From Amphibalanus amphitrite (taxonomy: Eukaryota; Arthropoda; Thecostraca; Balanomorpha; Balanidae): a DNA stretch of 64,000 bases. Both the position numbers and the translations under genes were made by a program. The stretch spans positions 310,001-374,000 of the forward strand of contig NW_024881592.1 of the NCBI RefSeq assembly GCF_019059575.1, written 5' to 3'. Of the stretch, positions 1 to 12,100 are shown piece after piece (positions within the stretch are counted from its first letter, which is position 1; each line of letters opens with the position of its first letter). The notes under the pieces were generated by a model, which ran no database searches, had not been told where the DNA came from, and saw only the letters and a list, made by a program, of their open reading frames with translations.

Positions 1-400
1 CGCAATATTTTTAGACGACCTAGGTTGACCTTGACCCTGACCCTGGCATCTCTACATCATTGAACAACATGTTCCATGATAGGTGGGAGGTAAGACTGAC
101 AAAAAAGGCCGAAATCAAGGTGTCAAAAGCTCACAAGACCCAACGCCAACGCAAGATATTGGGTATTTGTCATTTGGGTTATGACATTACCTGAAGAATA
201 AGGTCATATCTCCGAAACCAAAAACCACAGAAACTTGAAATTTTCAGTGGACGCTAAAAAAGGATAGAGCAGCAGCTATACGAAATATCCGACTTCTAGC
301 AATCAAAATGTTTAGTGCAGAGCAGAAAAAACTACCTAGGTCGGGGTGGGGGGTGTGGCAACCACTGCCCCCCCCCCCCATGTGCGGACGAGGATTACCT
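1..400. repeat. Truncated TGACCT-rich element, end only
   Basis: The window opens inside a sequence with TGACCT-type half-sites (ttgaccttgaccctgaccc). It ends with a G-rich run, a short spacer and a long C-run at 341-380. This is the end structure of the 0.9-1.2-kb TTAA elements further on. No TTAA or partner repeat is visible, so only a diverged end is claimed. Confidence 0.45.
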
Positions 401-476
401 AAGTAATTTGAATATCAGGAAAATAATTTATTAAATCAGGTATTCCAACAGAGTCCCGCTTTTTTATAGGTGACCT

Positions 477-1978
477 CCGATTTGTGTTGCATCTAAGTTA
501 CCCAGGGGGCCTCTTATTTGTAATTGTAGGTACAGTACAGAGAGCCTCCTACTTCGACTACTTGCACAGAGAGCCTCCTAGCGTACATACGGCTAAGCTT
601 CTACAGGTCGAGCGCCGGTCTCTTGTACGTACAGAGAGCCTCCTACTGTTACAGAGGGCCTCCTGTTTGTCTAGGGGGCCTCCTATTGGTTAACGGCGCC
701 TCCTATTTGTCCAAGCGGCCTCCTATTCGTCTATGGGACCTCCTATTTGTCCAGGAGGCCTCCTGTTTCTCCAGAAGGTCCCCTATTTATCCAGGGGGCT
801 TCTATTTTCCAGGGGGCCTCCTCTTTATCTAGGGGGCCTCCTACGTGTTCAGGGGCCTCCTATTTGTCCAGGGGCCTCCTATTTATCCAGGGGTCTTTTA
901 TTCGACTAGGAGTCTCATATTTGTGCAGGGGCCTCCTATTTGTCCAAGGGTCTCCTACTTGTCCCGGGGCCTCCTTTTTTTTGAAGGGACTCCTTTTTGT
1001 TAAGGGAGCCTTCTATTTGTCCAGGGGGCCTCCTATTCGTACAGAGAGCCTCTAGCTCCTACTTGTCCATGGAGCCTCCTATTTGTTCAAGAGGTCCCCT
1101 ATTTGTCCAGGGGGCCTCCTATTTGTCCAAGGGACCTGTTATTTTTCTAGGGGGCCTCTTTGCCCAAGAGGCCTCCTATTTGTCCAGCGTGCCTCCTACA
1201 TGTTCAGGGGGCCTCCTATTTGTCCAAGGTGCCTCCTATTGGTTAAAGTAGCCTCTTATTTTCCAAGCGGCCTCCTATTTATCCAGAGGGCTCCTATTTT
1301 TAGGGGGCCTCCTCTTTATCCAGGGGGCCTCCTTGTTCAGGGGGCCTCTTAATTGTCCAGGGGCCTCCTTTTGTGAAAGGGGCCTCCTATTTGTCCAGGG
1401 GGCCTCCTTTTGTGAAAGGGGCCTCCTTTTTGTCTAGGTCTAGGACCTTCTATTTGTCCAGGGGGCCTCCTATTTTTGCAGGGGCCTCCTATTTGTACAG
1501 AGGGCCTCCTACTTGTCCATGGGGCCTCCTATTTGTCCAGGGGCCTCCTTTTGTGAAAGGGGCCTCCTGTTTGTCTAGGTCTAGGACCTCCTATTTGTCC
1601 AGGGGGCCTCCTATTTTTGCAGGGGGGCCTCTTATTTGTACAGAGGGCCTCCTACTTGTCCATGGGGCTTACTATTTGTCTAGGGGCCTCTTATTTGTCT
1701 AGGGCCTCCTATTTGTCCAGGAGGCCTCCTACTTGTCCACAGAGCCTCCTATTTCTCCAGGGGACTTCCTGTTTTCCGGGGGCCTCCTACTTGTTCAGGG
1801 GGCCTCCTACTTGTTCAGGGGGCCTCCTACTTGTTCAGGGGGCCTCCTACTTGTTCAGGGGGCCTCCTATTTGTCCAACAGGGCCTCCGATTTGTCCAAG
1901 GGGCCTCCTATTTAAACAGAGAACCTTTTATATGAATATCGGACCTCCGTTTGCAAAGTAGCTGATGCGTCTCGGGGG
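477..1978. repeat. 20-bp minisatellite, about 1.5 kb
   Basis: The unit is close to GGGGGCCTCCTATTTGTCCA, repeated with substitutions and small indels for about 75 units. Four nearly perfect copies with a CTACTTGTTCA variant stand in a row at 1786-1865. Twenty is not a multiple of three, so the array reads open in all plus frames and gives apparent proteins with a repeating RGPPICPGGLLFVQGASYLS pattern. These are artefacts of the repeat. Units are contiguous with no unique spacers, so it is not a CRISPR-like array. Confidence 0.9.
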
Positions 1979-1983
1979 CCTCC

Positions 1984-2048
1984 ACTATTGGGGTCCCAAA
2001 ATGACAATTGGGGTCCCAAATGTTCGCATTGGGGTCCCACATGGGACC
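1984..2048. repeat. Short tandem repeat with TTGGGGTCCCA core
   Basis: Three diverged copies of a unit of about 20 bp containing ttggggtccca sit directly after the 20-bp minisatellite. The unit differs from the one before it. Confidence 0.6.
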
Positions 2049-2397
2049 TCGAAAGTATACAAAGTTACACCCATGCTTCAGAGAGCTGTCCTCGGGAACA
2101 CAGCTTGTCAGCAAAACTGACACCGGCCGACACACATGGAACATGACAGCGACTGCTCGCGCCGCATAGTAATAGCCGCCGTGCGCCATATTTGCCACAG
2201 CCGGTCCGGTGCGCCGTATTTGGCGGCTGTACGGACGAGGCAAGAGCCTTCGTGTGGCTGTCGCCAACTGGAGCACCGCGCCCGCCACCCCCGCTGTTGA
2301 CGCCTTCGCCGCCTTCTCTTGCGATGCTTCGCCCTAATTTGCATGTCGAGCGGGAGGAATAAGTCAGATGCCGTGTCGATGGTGAGAGGCCAGTCTC

Positions 2398-2730
2398 ATG
2401 GCATGGTCTCATTATGGTCTGTCGGGTCATCTCGGTCAGATGTACCCAAGATGCACCACGACTGGTCTTAGCGGGTTGTCCTGGCCGGTTTCTGGCGGTG
2501 TATTTCAGGGTTGCGTTATAGCACCAACATTATTTTGTGACACATTTTATGATCCCATCAGAAGAACCGCTTTCGACCCGTTATGATCCTTTGGAAGAAC
2601 TTACGGAGAGTGTCGAGTGTCTCACACATAAATTACCGTATTGTTCTTCCAAATGAGTTGAAAGTGGTCCTACTTGATACCTCTATTCTTATGGACGTAG
2701 ATATTAGGTTTCGACAGGCCCTTTCGGCCT
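2398..2730 (+). pseudogene. Decayed non-LTR retrotransposon reverse transcriptase fragment
   Basis: The frame at 2398-2586 reads WPVSGGVFQGCVIAPTLF. This matches the conserved G-V-x-Q-G-C-V-x-A-P-x-L-F motif of LINE-type reverse transcriptases, which lies upstream of the catalytic F/YADD box. It is preceded by a Q-M-Y-x-x-C-T segment also typical of these enzymes. A stop follows at 2584. Downstream frames to about 2730 keep weak similarity (a LLDTSILMDVDIRF stretch where the YADD region would fall) but the aspartate pair is not intact. There is no endonuclease domain, target-site duplication or poly(A) tail. This is a dead fragment; the clade (CR1/Jockey-like versus other) cannot be decided. 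Confidence 0.6.
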
Positions 2731-5700
2731 AAACTTGATCCTGAGCTTTGCAAAAAAAAGTGTTACGTCATGTGCGGTTTGGATTCATGTACGGTCCGGT
2801 GATAATGATATAGCTTTTGAACTCAGGCATCAAGGGAATGTTTTTTTTTTTGCGCGACTTATGACGTCCAGTGGTGATGACAGATTGCTTGTAATAGGAA
2901 AAAGGCACGTTCAGAAGTGATAGATCAAAACGACAAACCATTTGGACTCATGGCAGCGTTACCGATTTATGCTGCCAATGGTGGCTAGCTTCATCCGCAA
3001 GTCGTAAAGAATTAAAGATCGAACTGTTTTCCTGTTCGGTGAGCATTCCTTTGGCCCAATGATGATAGACCTAACAACAGGTAACCTCACGCCGTTTGAC
3101 TGCTGCATTGCCTTACAAATTTAGTCTCCTGACAGTCTGAATCGACATGTTCTACATGATAAACGATACATGCACCGCATAATTATGTGATTATGTGGCG
3201 ATTTGAAAGTCATTGGTGCTTTGAAAGATGTAGTTCAAGTGCCGATTCATATTTAGAAGAGTCCTACGTTACCATGCTGCTTAATTCACGCTGCATCCCC
3301 TCCTACTCTGTTGATGTGTCATTCGTGAGATAATTTTTTATAGTCTTATCCTCCTCTTTTTACGAACTTTCTTCTCAAGTCTGCACTTCAGCGCCAAACA
3401 CGCAATGCAGCTAACCTGTCATGTGAAGTATCGACGGCTGAATCTCAATCCCCAACCGCTGGTTAGGTCATCAGTGCCAACCTTCCCGCGGATGCACGTC
3501 ATATCCGAGGTGCGGCTGTTCTCATGTGTTTTTCCAAGGTGTGACTGTGATCGCCGTTCTGGGAAGTGAATTCTTAGGTAGCTACTACACTCATCTCGTC
3601 TTTTCTTGGTGTGGCTGGAAAGGACACATGGTGGTCAATGGCTGGTAACGTTGTTTGTAATAATGAAGACTGGCTAATTTGATGCGGTTTAGAATGTGGC
3701 GTATATGCTCCTCCCTTTGACATAATTCCTCTTTTTGGATTAAGCATTATTGTTGTAATCGTCTTACGGCCAAGCTGAACTTGTAGATCTGTGTTGTCTT
3801 ATGCAAACGAGGCTTATGCTCAGCGCAGTTCTGTACCAGCCGAACCAGAATGTGCGTAGCTAAACGAGTTTCACGCGTATAATGCATTTGCATCTCATAC
3901 GTGGGTAAGGCACTTAATGTCATGTCAATTAAATCATATCGCGATTTTTGTCATTCGTATCAGCGCTTAAGCAGGGTTTCAATCACTGGTTACGACAATG
4001 GATATGACAGGTTATGCGTGCGCACGTCGTGACATTTATAATCGTTTGAACACACCGAAGACCGGCGCGGCGACCGCCGGTTTTCCGCATAAACTTGAGT
4101 GCTGACTACGTTCGACAAAGGCTCAATCGGAGCGGCCCCCGATTCATATCTGCATCGATTTGCATGCAAACTTCGCAGTAGCACTAAAGGGCATCGGAGT
4201 TCGCGGTAGCCTGAAGAATTTTCTCCGCCCTAACGACTCAAACTCTGCGGACGTAAAAGTGTTGGACGGTGGTAGTATCGGCCTGTATTCATTTATGAGT
4301 CGGCAATATCAAACCCGCAAGACGTGTTCATTAACGAATGACGGCGCTTAATGAGTTGCTTCGACTGCAAAAATTGATCCGAAGAAGCGATGCAGAACGG
4401 GAGACGTGAGCGGCGGTGCTGACACATTCAGAGGGTGCTCCTTGAATTGAATCTCCTTATCTTCCCGGCGGCGGCGCGGCGGTGTCCTGTGCCGCGCCGG
4501 CACCCGTGCACGAGCCGACTTCCTGTGCACGCGCCGTGCACCGTGCTGACGGCGGCGCAGTGCACACTTGGCCGCGGTGCAGACGGCTGAGCCGACAGGG
4601 GGCCGGTGGCCACCCGCACCGGCGCGCCGCTCCGAATCGCCGCCAGCGTTTGGATCGCACAGCGGGCCTGTCTCTCTCCGGCGCCCCCTGCTGACCGCTG
4701 CCACCGCTGCTGCGCTCTGAGAGCTGCCCCGCTCACCCCTGGGGCCGCACCTGGCGTGCACGTGGCCGGTGGGGTCACATTCAGTGCGTCCGGCTGTCAC
4801 TGAGCCCTGCGGCTGCTCCCGGGTCCACTGTCACCATGTCCTGCTGCTGCTGCGGCTCCCACACAGCAAGCCACGACATTTACGGGACAGGACCTAGACC
4901 TAAATCTGTCGTTCAGATTCAAAGCAGCGCCACAAGTACGCTGCTATGTCCCCCTCCCAATACCTCGCAACTCTCAGCACTGTTTCCCAAGCCATGTCAC
5001 TAAAGCCGTCCGCCACTGCTTTTAGCGAGCTAACCGCACATTTCCGCTCAGAGAACGCCTTCGGGACATCCAGTGAAGACAGCTTTGCCACTGCTCTAGC
5101 ATGCGGCCAGGTCCGGACCATCGCTGCTGTTGCGATGAACGAAGGCTCAGACCCTCAACTGTGGAAGTCGGGAGTGCAAAGTCAACCCGGCCGAGCCTCT
5201 CCGGGCACTCGAGGGTACGAGGCACGTCTCGGCGCGGCCGTTCGTGCTCTTCACCTCGCCAGCTTTGTTTCACGTCGTGTTCGGCTCGCTGGGTCTGCAC
5301 AGTTACCAGGCAGACGGGCACTGAGACAGGGCCTCCACACAGCCGGCCAGACGCTATGAAGACATTTGTGAATAAAGACTGTGAAGTTACGGGGTGATAA
5401 TTTATGCTAATTGGCCGAGTGCGTGCTTGGCGGGCCACAAAGATCCGTACAGGCGATCCTGCGGGCACTGCTGAGAGTGACTCAAGACCAGACCGCGATT
5501 CGAGGCCAGGGCCGCCGGCGCTGTTCAGTCAGAAGTTTTTGCCTTTGGGGATGAGCCAGAGGTGCATACTGAGCCAGGAGTATCGCACATACCCTAAGTC
5601 ATCAACCAAAAGGGCGCACGATTTGCACGTGGATGCACATACGCCCATGCGTCTCACGTGGGCAGGGGTGAATCCCCATGCCGCTCGTGCAGTGGAAGCA

Positions 5701-6471
5701 TGCACTGCTATAAGTAAAACGAGATAGCTCAGATAATGCACCTTTCACCCATGGCGATGGCATTCGGGAAAATATGAGGCAATCAAATAGCCTCTGTAAA
5801 AATGGCGAAGTGGAATGTGCTAGTGCAGCGGTCCGTCGGTGGAGTGGGTCCGTTGGTTGGCTCACTCACATGTGAATGAACTGACACACAGCGAACTGAC
5901 GATAGCCATCTGATGCGACCGTTGCTTGACAACCAGCGATATCTTTGGTGTGCTATGTAAAAGCAAATAAAAGGAACTCAAACATAAGTGCTATTTGTGA
6001 GACATTTGTAATGTGTGGAGAAGCTGTTTGAACAAGCTATGATCAGTGCTCACACTATACTTATACACAATACGACGGTAAATTCATAAAACATCCTATA
6101 TGAAGGCTTCTTAATGACAAGAAAGTCAGCTGGCCGGACATCTGAATATCAATTTTCTCCAAGCTAAGCGGGGCGCGCGCCTAATGATTTGCGGCCCATT
6201 TCGGAGGCCGGGAGCCCCGGCCGGTGAGCTACTGCACCTGTGTGGTCTGCCGCCGCCGCGGGCCGGCAGTGACTTGCAGCAGACGGTGATTTCCCCAGAT
6301 CAGCCCCGATAATACAGCCCGGCGCTGTCTGGGTCGGCCGGTCTGCCTGCCGCAGACGAAGGGCCCCTCGGGCCTGAGGCAGGTCAGCGCGCCAGGGTAT
6401 TAGTCCGTTACCGGCACAGTGACTGCCGACCTCCTATATGTCTCCCCGGCGGCGCGCAGGCACGCTCAGCG
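2731..6471. other. Unassigned intergenic sequence
   Basis: No gene is supported. 2.9-4.0 kb is AT-rich with frequent stops in all frames. 4.45-4.86 kb and 6.17-6.42 kb are GC- and CpG-rich; short open frames on both strands there are biased towards Ala, Arg, Pro and Gly and look compositional. Confidence 0.6.
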
Positions 6472-6473
6472 TA

Positions 6474-6684
6474 CAGTTTGTCTTAAAAGTACCGCGCAAA
6501 GTGACGGTGGATCCATCAAGCCTGACCGAGGAAGGGCCTGCTATAATTTGAAAGTCACCGAACCAATGGAGCTGGGGAATGGACGAGGATGTCCATTGCT
6601 TCGGTGACTCAAATTTGGCAGTCCTTCATCGGTTAGGCTTGATGGATCCACCGTCACTTTGCGCGGTACTTTTAAGACAGACTG
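6474..6684. mobile_element. Palindromic MITE with TA target duplication
   Basis: Two arms of about 95 bp are near-perfect reverse complements around a loop of roughly 20 bp, so the whole element folds back. The ends read TACAGTTTGTCTTAAAAGTA on the left and, reverse-complemented, TACAGTCTGTCTTAAAAGTA on the right. TA dinucleotides at 6472-6473 and 6685-6686 flank CAGT ends, as expected for Tc1/mariner-mobilised MITEs. There is no coding capacity. Family assignment rests on the TA and CAGT ends only. Confidence 0.7.
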
Positions 6685-6686
6685 TA

Positions 6687-8220
6687 CATACAGGGTCCAC
6701 GCGGGCTGATGCAGACAGACAAAGTCAGTGGGCCGTCCCGCACCCGACCGCAGCGGCCCCAGACTCTGATACTATCGGCCCGCGCCGAGAGCAGAGCTGG
6801 AGCGGCCCGGACGCATCCGGGGCCGCCGCACGGGACTCCGCACGCTCAGCCCGCCCACGGCGCTCAAAGCCCGGTCCAGCTAAATCCATTCCGCCCACTT
6901 GCCCTATCAAATTATGTCCGAATCTCCTCGATTTCAAGGGAGAGTAAGTATAACGCAATATCTGCACTGTGCAAGAATGTGAGGACCGCTCGTGGAGAGG
7001 AAGACAACTTCCCTCTCATTTCTGTGTCAAGGAGAGCGGCGGACCCACGGACCGGCCAACTGACCGACCGACCGACCGACCTCTCCGCCCTTATCAGTTG
7101 GATGAGTTACAATGGGATGACATGGGAACCGCGTGACTGTGGGATCGGCGCCGGAGGTGGGCGCCGTGCTGGGCGTCGGGCCAGCCGGGTCTACCACGTC
7201 ACTTGTCTGGCCGTCACGCATCGAATCACGGTCCTCTTGGCGGCTATTTGGAGGGCGTCACGCCAAAATACGGCGTGTCGGCCCATGTCACAGCCGTCAC
7301 AACCATCTAAGCTCTCACGTGATTTGAGCCTTCACAGCCGTCCAATTCGTCCTGTGAACTGAGCGTGCCGCCCTCGGATCCCGACCGTTCTCGTCTCACT
7401 GCCGCGGACGTTTGTTGTGTGACATGGGGGTGAATGACGCCAAACAAGGGTGCTGAATCGAGGCGAGAGACCATCTGCAGCCCGCCGCAGCCCGCCGCAA
7501 TTCGCCGCAGCCCGCCGCAGTTCGCCGGAGTCGGTCGACTGCTTACTCTACTGACTCAGTGACTCGGTTGCGGCGGCTGACTCAGCTGCAGTCGGGCGGG
7601 GCGAAGCGACTCGGGTCTCTATTTCCGCTGTGTTTACCTGAGCGCCGCCAAGGTCCGGATTCACCTCCGGCCGCCTCTGGTGCCGTGTCGACTGAGGTCA
7701 TCGCTGCGCGGAGGGGTCTGCCGCGCGCGGGTCCGCCCGGGGTGCCCTGTCGCTCCCACAAGGACCTGAGGTCAGCGGTGATGCGGTCAAATCATCAGCG
7801 CTGTGTCTGACACCTCCCTCACGGCGATAGCCGAGGGAGTAGGTGGTCGGACGCGTCACGGTCAGCACGCGGGGATACAGTTTCTAGAAACATCAGAGGT
7901 GTGATCACATCATCGGCTGTGGTATTGCGGACCTGTGGTAGCACAGAAAAGCAGAGACGCATCCGACGGCAGCTAGTTTTTCCGAACATTTTCAGTACCT
8001 TATAAATACGGGGTTCTGGATGTGTATCGGGTGCGGGCTGCGGCTTGGTGTTTTTTGAAGGGCAAACGTGACGTTCGGCTTTCCAAAAGAGCAATAAAAG
8101 CCTGTGCTGCCAATGACCTGGATTGCATTTCTTATTGAGCTTTGTACCTGCAATGAATATTTTAATGCGAGTGGAGTGATGTTCGGTATATCAATCAGTC
8201 CTTGTTTATTTAACCAGTAT
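6687..8220. other. GC-rich, CpG-rich unassigned region
   Basis: Strong GC bias with many CpG dinucleotides. It contains (GACC)n at 7062-7081 and five copies of a 10-bp CAGCCCGCCG-type repeat at 7478-7527. A consensus splice donor (GTAAGT) stands at 6944, which could end an upstream exon, but no coding frame before it is convincing. A long open frame at 6709-7362 is Arg/Pro/Ser-rich and looks compositional. Confidence 0.5.
7478..7527. repeat. 10-bp tandem repeat, 5 copies
   Basis: Five consecutive 10-bp units alternate between CAGCCCGCCG and variants CAATTCGCCG/CAGTTCGCCG. Confidence 0.8.
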
Positions 8221-8228
8221 AACGCCTT

Positions 8229-8912
8229 TTGGGGCGACTAACGGAGCGAGCGAGAGGGTGAGCCTTGCACGTGCGAAATTTCGAGGGGGTACCTCCAGCT
8301 GACTTGTGCACGGCACCCTACTAACCGGTCTCTAGCGATGTGCCAAATTTGAGCACAATCGGCCCAGCCGTTCTCGAGATCTGGAAGCGGCACCCTGCAC
8401 GTGCGCACGTGCAAAATGGGTCCCAACTGACTTTTGCACTGCACCCTACTAACCGGTCCCTAACCATGTACCAAATTTGAGCGCCATCGGTCCAGCCGTT
8501 CTCGAGATCTGGAATCGACCCCTGCACGTGCGCACGTGCAGCAGCACCCCAACTCTGGCACATGGATATGCATTGCCTAGTGGGTGCCTAGCTACATGCC
8601 AACTTTCAGCGCAATCGGCCAAGTAGTTACCGAGATATTGCAACAATTACAAAAGTGACACCTCTTCGTTTTGCACGTGGCACGTGCATAAGGGGTCACC
8701 CACATGCATCGGGAATAGTCCAATACTTGGTAGAAGGAATGAAGCTACCCTACAAAAATTACCGCGTGTAAATCGGTCAAGTGGTTGCTGAGATATAAGC
8801 GTCGCAAAAGCGTGACCACGGCCGGCCGGCCGGCCGGCCGGCCGCTCATACTCAGAAATTTCCGTTAATCTAAGGAAAGACTACGCTCGCTTCGCTCGCT
8901 CCGTAACGAGCG
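8229..8912. mobile_element. Inverted-repeat element with internal ~128-bp repeats
   Basis: The ends carry inverted copies of AACGGAGCGAGCGA (left near 8240, right near 8891-8904). Inside, a unit of about 128 bp occurs at about 8340, 8468 and 8597, with a weaker fourth copy near 8750. Each has a C-C-A-A-x-T-T-T-x-A-G stretch, then ATCGGCC-AGCCGTTCTCGAGAT, and two are followed by the palindromic CACGTGCGCACGTG. A (GGCC)n run lies at 8819-8844. No coding capacity and no confirmed target-site duplication. The superfamily is unknown. Confidence 0.6.
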
Positions 8913-9153
8913 TATTGCAATGTCTGTGACGTTTTTGTTGCTCTAAAATTCTGGTTGTCACAATTTATGGTCTATTGGCAAGCTTTTTGGTGCATTGACA
9001 ATGTAGCATTGCAAATTCATTTGATGCTGACGTGATTTTCGTTAATGTGTTTTGCTGTTACAATCTACGAGAAAAACACGCACTGCCGTAAGGAACCAAT
9101 CTCAACAGAGCAAGTGCTAACAAAACTGACCTGTGTTTCTCTTTTTCCGACAG

Positions 9154-9190
9154 GAGGCCAGAATCAGACCTAAATACGTGAACGGTGCGA
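9154..9190 (+). CDS. Possible 37-bp microexon
   Basis: A strong polypyrimidine tract and CAG acceptor (ttctctttttccgacag) end at 9153. A consensus donor GTAAGT starts at 9191. Of the three frames, only one is open; it reads EARIRPKYVNGA plus one extra base. The other two hit TGA and TAA. The parent gene is not recognised and no adjacent exon was found. Chance pairs of good splice sites do occur in 64 kb, so this is a candidate only. Confidence 0.35.
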
Positions 9191-12100
9191 GTAAGTACCT
9201 TTCTGGCACGTCTGACGACTGTTTCTGTGCCTAGACTAGGCCCTCGCCGTATGATATGTTTCGTTTTACCTGCTGTCCTTTTCTCTCCTTGGAATGTCCC
9301 GGGGCATTCGCTCCTTGAAATGCCCCGAGGCACGTCCAGGCGGCATCCGTCTGGTCGAGACTGGCCGTCTGGCAGGAAGGCGAGCTGGATGCCACGCCTC
9401 GGGGCGCTGGTTGCTCTAAACTCATGCTCGGCGGTAATTTATTACAGTAGTTGTGTTACTTTTAAGTGTTTTGCAAGGCTTTTTCAATTATTTTCAGGTG
9501 CAAATTGGCTTATTGTTTTCTTTCTGGCGAGTGTGATTTCTGTGTAAAACTAAATGCATATTTTATACCTCACATGCATTTTGGTAAGCAGAACACCATG
9601 ATTTACCAGTCAACGCCACTTATTCGGGTGTCTTTTTGCATTACCCTAATTCAACACTGTCCAGCGAATAGGCTGGGCCTCACAAGTTCAAAAAATGTCC
9701 ACCAAGCTTACGGCACCATGACTCTCGACATCAAAGACTCCATATCTCCGTAGTAACACTTGGTGATTCTGATCAGCCGCCTTTTGTCCCACCGGCTATG
9801 CAGTGGATCAGCCGGTCGTATGGGACGGGTTTCCCCACTGAATAGCCGACTCGGCGGCAGGCCCGACCCAGTGCAGAACGTATGCTAATGAGACGGCGGC
9901 AGAGGCAGCGCATCCGATCGCGGGGCGGTCAGGTCGTGCGCCGAACCGACCGCCGAGATTGGTGTATCGGCCCTGTCTCGAGCACCCCAGAGAGGGATGA
10001 GCCGTCTCGTCGGCCACCAAACCGGGCGCCTACGCGACGAGACAAGGTCGTGGGTGCGGTGCTCTTGTCACAGCGATGAAGGGCAAGGTGTGGTTCGGGG
10101 ATATGGAAATGCTGAATCGATGAAAGGGGATGATGAAGGACAAACGTGACCGCGCGCCTCCGTCATGAGGCAGATGGCTGTTGGATACGGCCCACTCTTA
10201 TACCTCTACTTGCCAGCACGGTCAATCGTGATGAGTGGTGGACAGACAGGCGGCAAAAAGGAGGCGCCAGACGAGGAAAGTAGCAACGGCAGCACAGGTC
10301 GCTTGAATGAACATTTCCGCGAAGGGGCCCTTTATGTCAGCGAGGCGAAACATGGGGCAGTGTTGAGAAATGAAAGCGCCACTGATGTTCAACAAATACC
10401 CACTGCAAAAAGTACTGAAGCGAACGTATTTGTAAAGGGTTGTTGCCTTGCAAGGAAGTGTCACTATCGAAGACCTTTGACTGTTGATTATTTAACTTTC
10501 TGCCAGAGGTAACTGAGTAGCTAAGTGTTAACTCCTGAAAGGTAAATAATGCCGGGAGCTCACCGGGGAGACGTTTGAATGCATAGAGCGTGCTTGCCAC
10601 ACACCGAGCACTGCCATCTGTCTGTGCTGCAGCTGAGAGCCATAGGTCACTGCCGAGCCAGCCGCTCTGTCCGATAAAATCACACGTACCGCGTGGTGTT
10701 TGCTACTTCTTGTGGCCACACTTACTGGTTTGAATATACGCCACCGCATATTTACGTCTGGACAACGAGTTGCGTTGGAGAGGCCGGAAATAGTGGCGAT
10801 TTCAGGACCGCAAGAATGGACCGTCATTGGAATGATTCTTTTTTAAACCGTGCACTGTTCTCGGCCGGAATTTAATAGTTACTACAAAATATTTTGTAAT
10901 TACGTGTCCACCAAGAATGAATGCCATCAGGGCTAAATTATTACTACTTTTGCATTTTGTCACGAAGAATATAGTGCTTTTATATTGCAGTTTTAGCGCG
11001 TTTGTTACAAAATATGAAGCGAATAAGCGTCAGTGTAATTCATGAATGCCCTGAGGGGAAAGTTATTAAATATTTTGCTTTGTGTATTCCAAAAGGAGAG
11101 AGAACTATTTTATTTGTGCCTTCATGTCAGAATTGAAGGTGGATCATTAAATTTTCAAGGCAGTTTACAAACAAGCATTTGGTCTTTCTCGTATATAAGC
11201 AGAGCAGCGTGGCTAAGAAGAAAAGGTTGATCAATCCTGAAGTTCAGTCATCGTACCTCAACTTGGCAGCAAGATCCCCAAGGACAAAGGATACCTATAT
11301 TGTATACCTGTCCTGTAAATCAAAGCATTTTTGTACCTGCAAAGGCTTAAGTTCTTTGTGGTGTGTTCGGAGTGAGGCTAAATGGCCGTTTTTGTTGTAT
11401 GTTTATTTGGAGATTGAATATAACTGTGACCCTGTGCTTGTTTGTATACTTACTATGGTCAAACAGGGAACAGCACATTCACATAACATACTCACCTAGC
11501 ACCTAACTCATAGCTGTACCCTGCAGGATTTGTACTTTTTCATGTCTCGAGCATTAACAAAGCACTTAAGTAGCTTAGTAATCATTTCCCACATTTTCTG
11601 AGCATCTAACATGACATACAGCAGTGCAGAGCAGCTTCAGAGAAGAAACACTTTAAATGCACAGACTCACACCAGCCACCCAATGAGCCATTCCTCAGTT
11701 GACTGTTTCCCTGGATGCAGCTTGGCAAGGTGAGCTAACTATTGGCAAGTTGAAGGTTAGCAGGTAAGATTGAGTTAGGGTGAGTACCTACCTATAACTG
11801 GGTGCTACTGCTATGCAGGTCTTGGGTAGGCTGCAAATATGTGTGATGATTGAGGTTAGGTCAGCTGTCAGGTTATTCATGTATGCTCATTGCTCAAGTC
11901 ACATTTTATGGACACTTGGCAAATTAAAAAACTAACATAACCTCATCTAAGCTAACCCGGCTAAACCTACACAACTGCTGACTATAGGAACTAAGCACCT
12001 ACCTACTTGTGCCTACATCTCATACCATGTCAAAGTAGAGTTCCTTGGTGGAAGATTACCCTCAGTACTTTTTATCCCAGCCCTGTGAAGAAAACTAATA

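Noticed and set aside
484..1961. Series of 60-114-residue open frames with repeating RGPP/GLLFVQGASYLS motifs
   Set aside because: They follow the 20-bp minisatellite frame by frame; every plus frame is open and none has a start context, splice site or non-repeat part.
477..1978. Regularly spaced repeats that could suggest a CRISPR array
   Set aside because: Units are contiguous and degenerate with no unique spacers, and the window is eukaryotic.
4900..5359. Opposed frames of 73 and 137 codons
   Set aside because: Overlap on opposite strands with no domain, splice or promoter support.
6709..7362. 217-codon plus-strand frame
   Set aside because: Crosses simple repeats and GC-rich DNA, lacks any domain, and contains a better-supported GTAAGT donor that would cut it.
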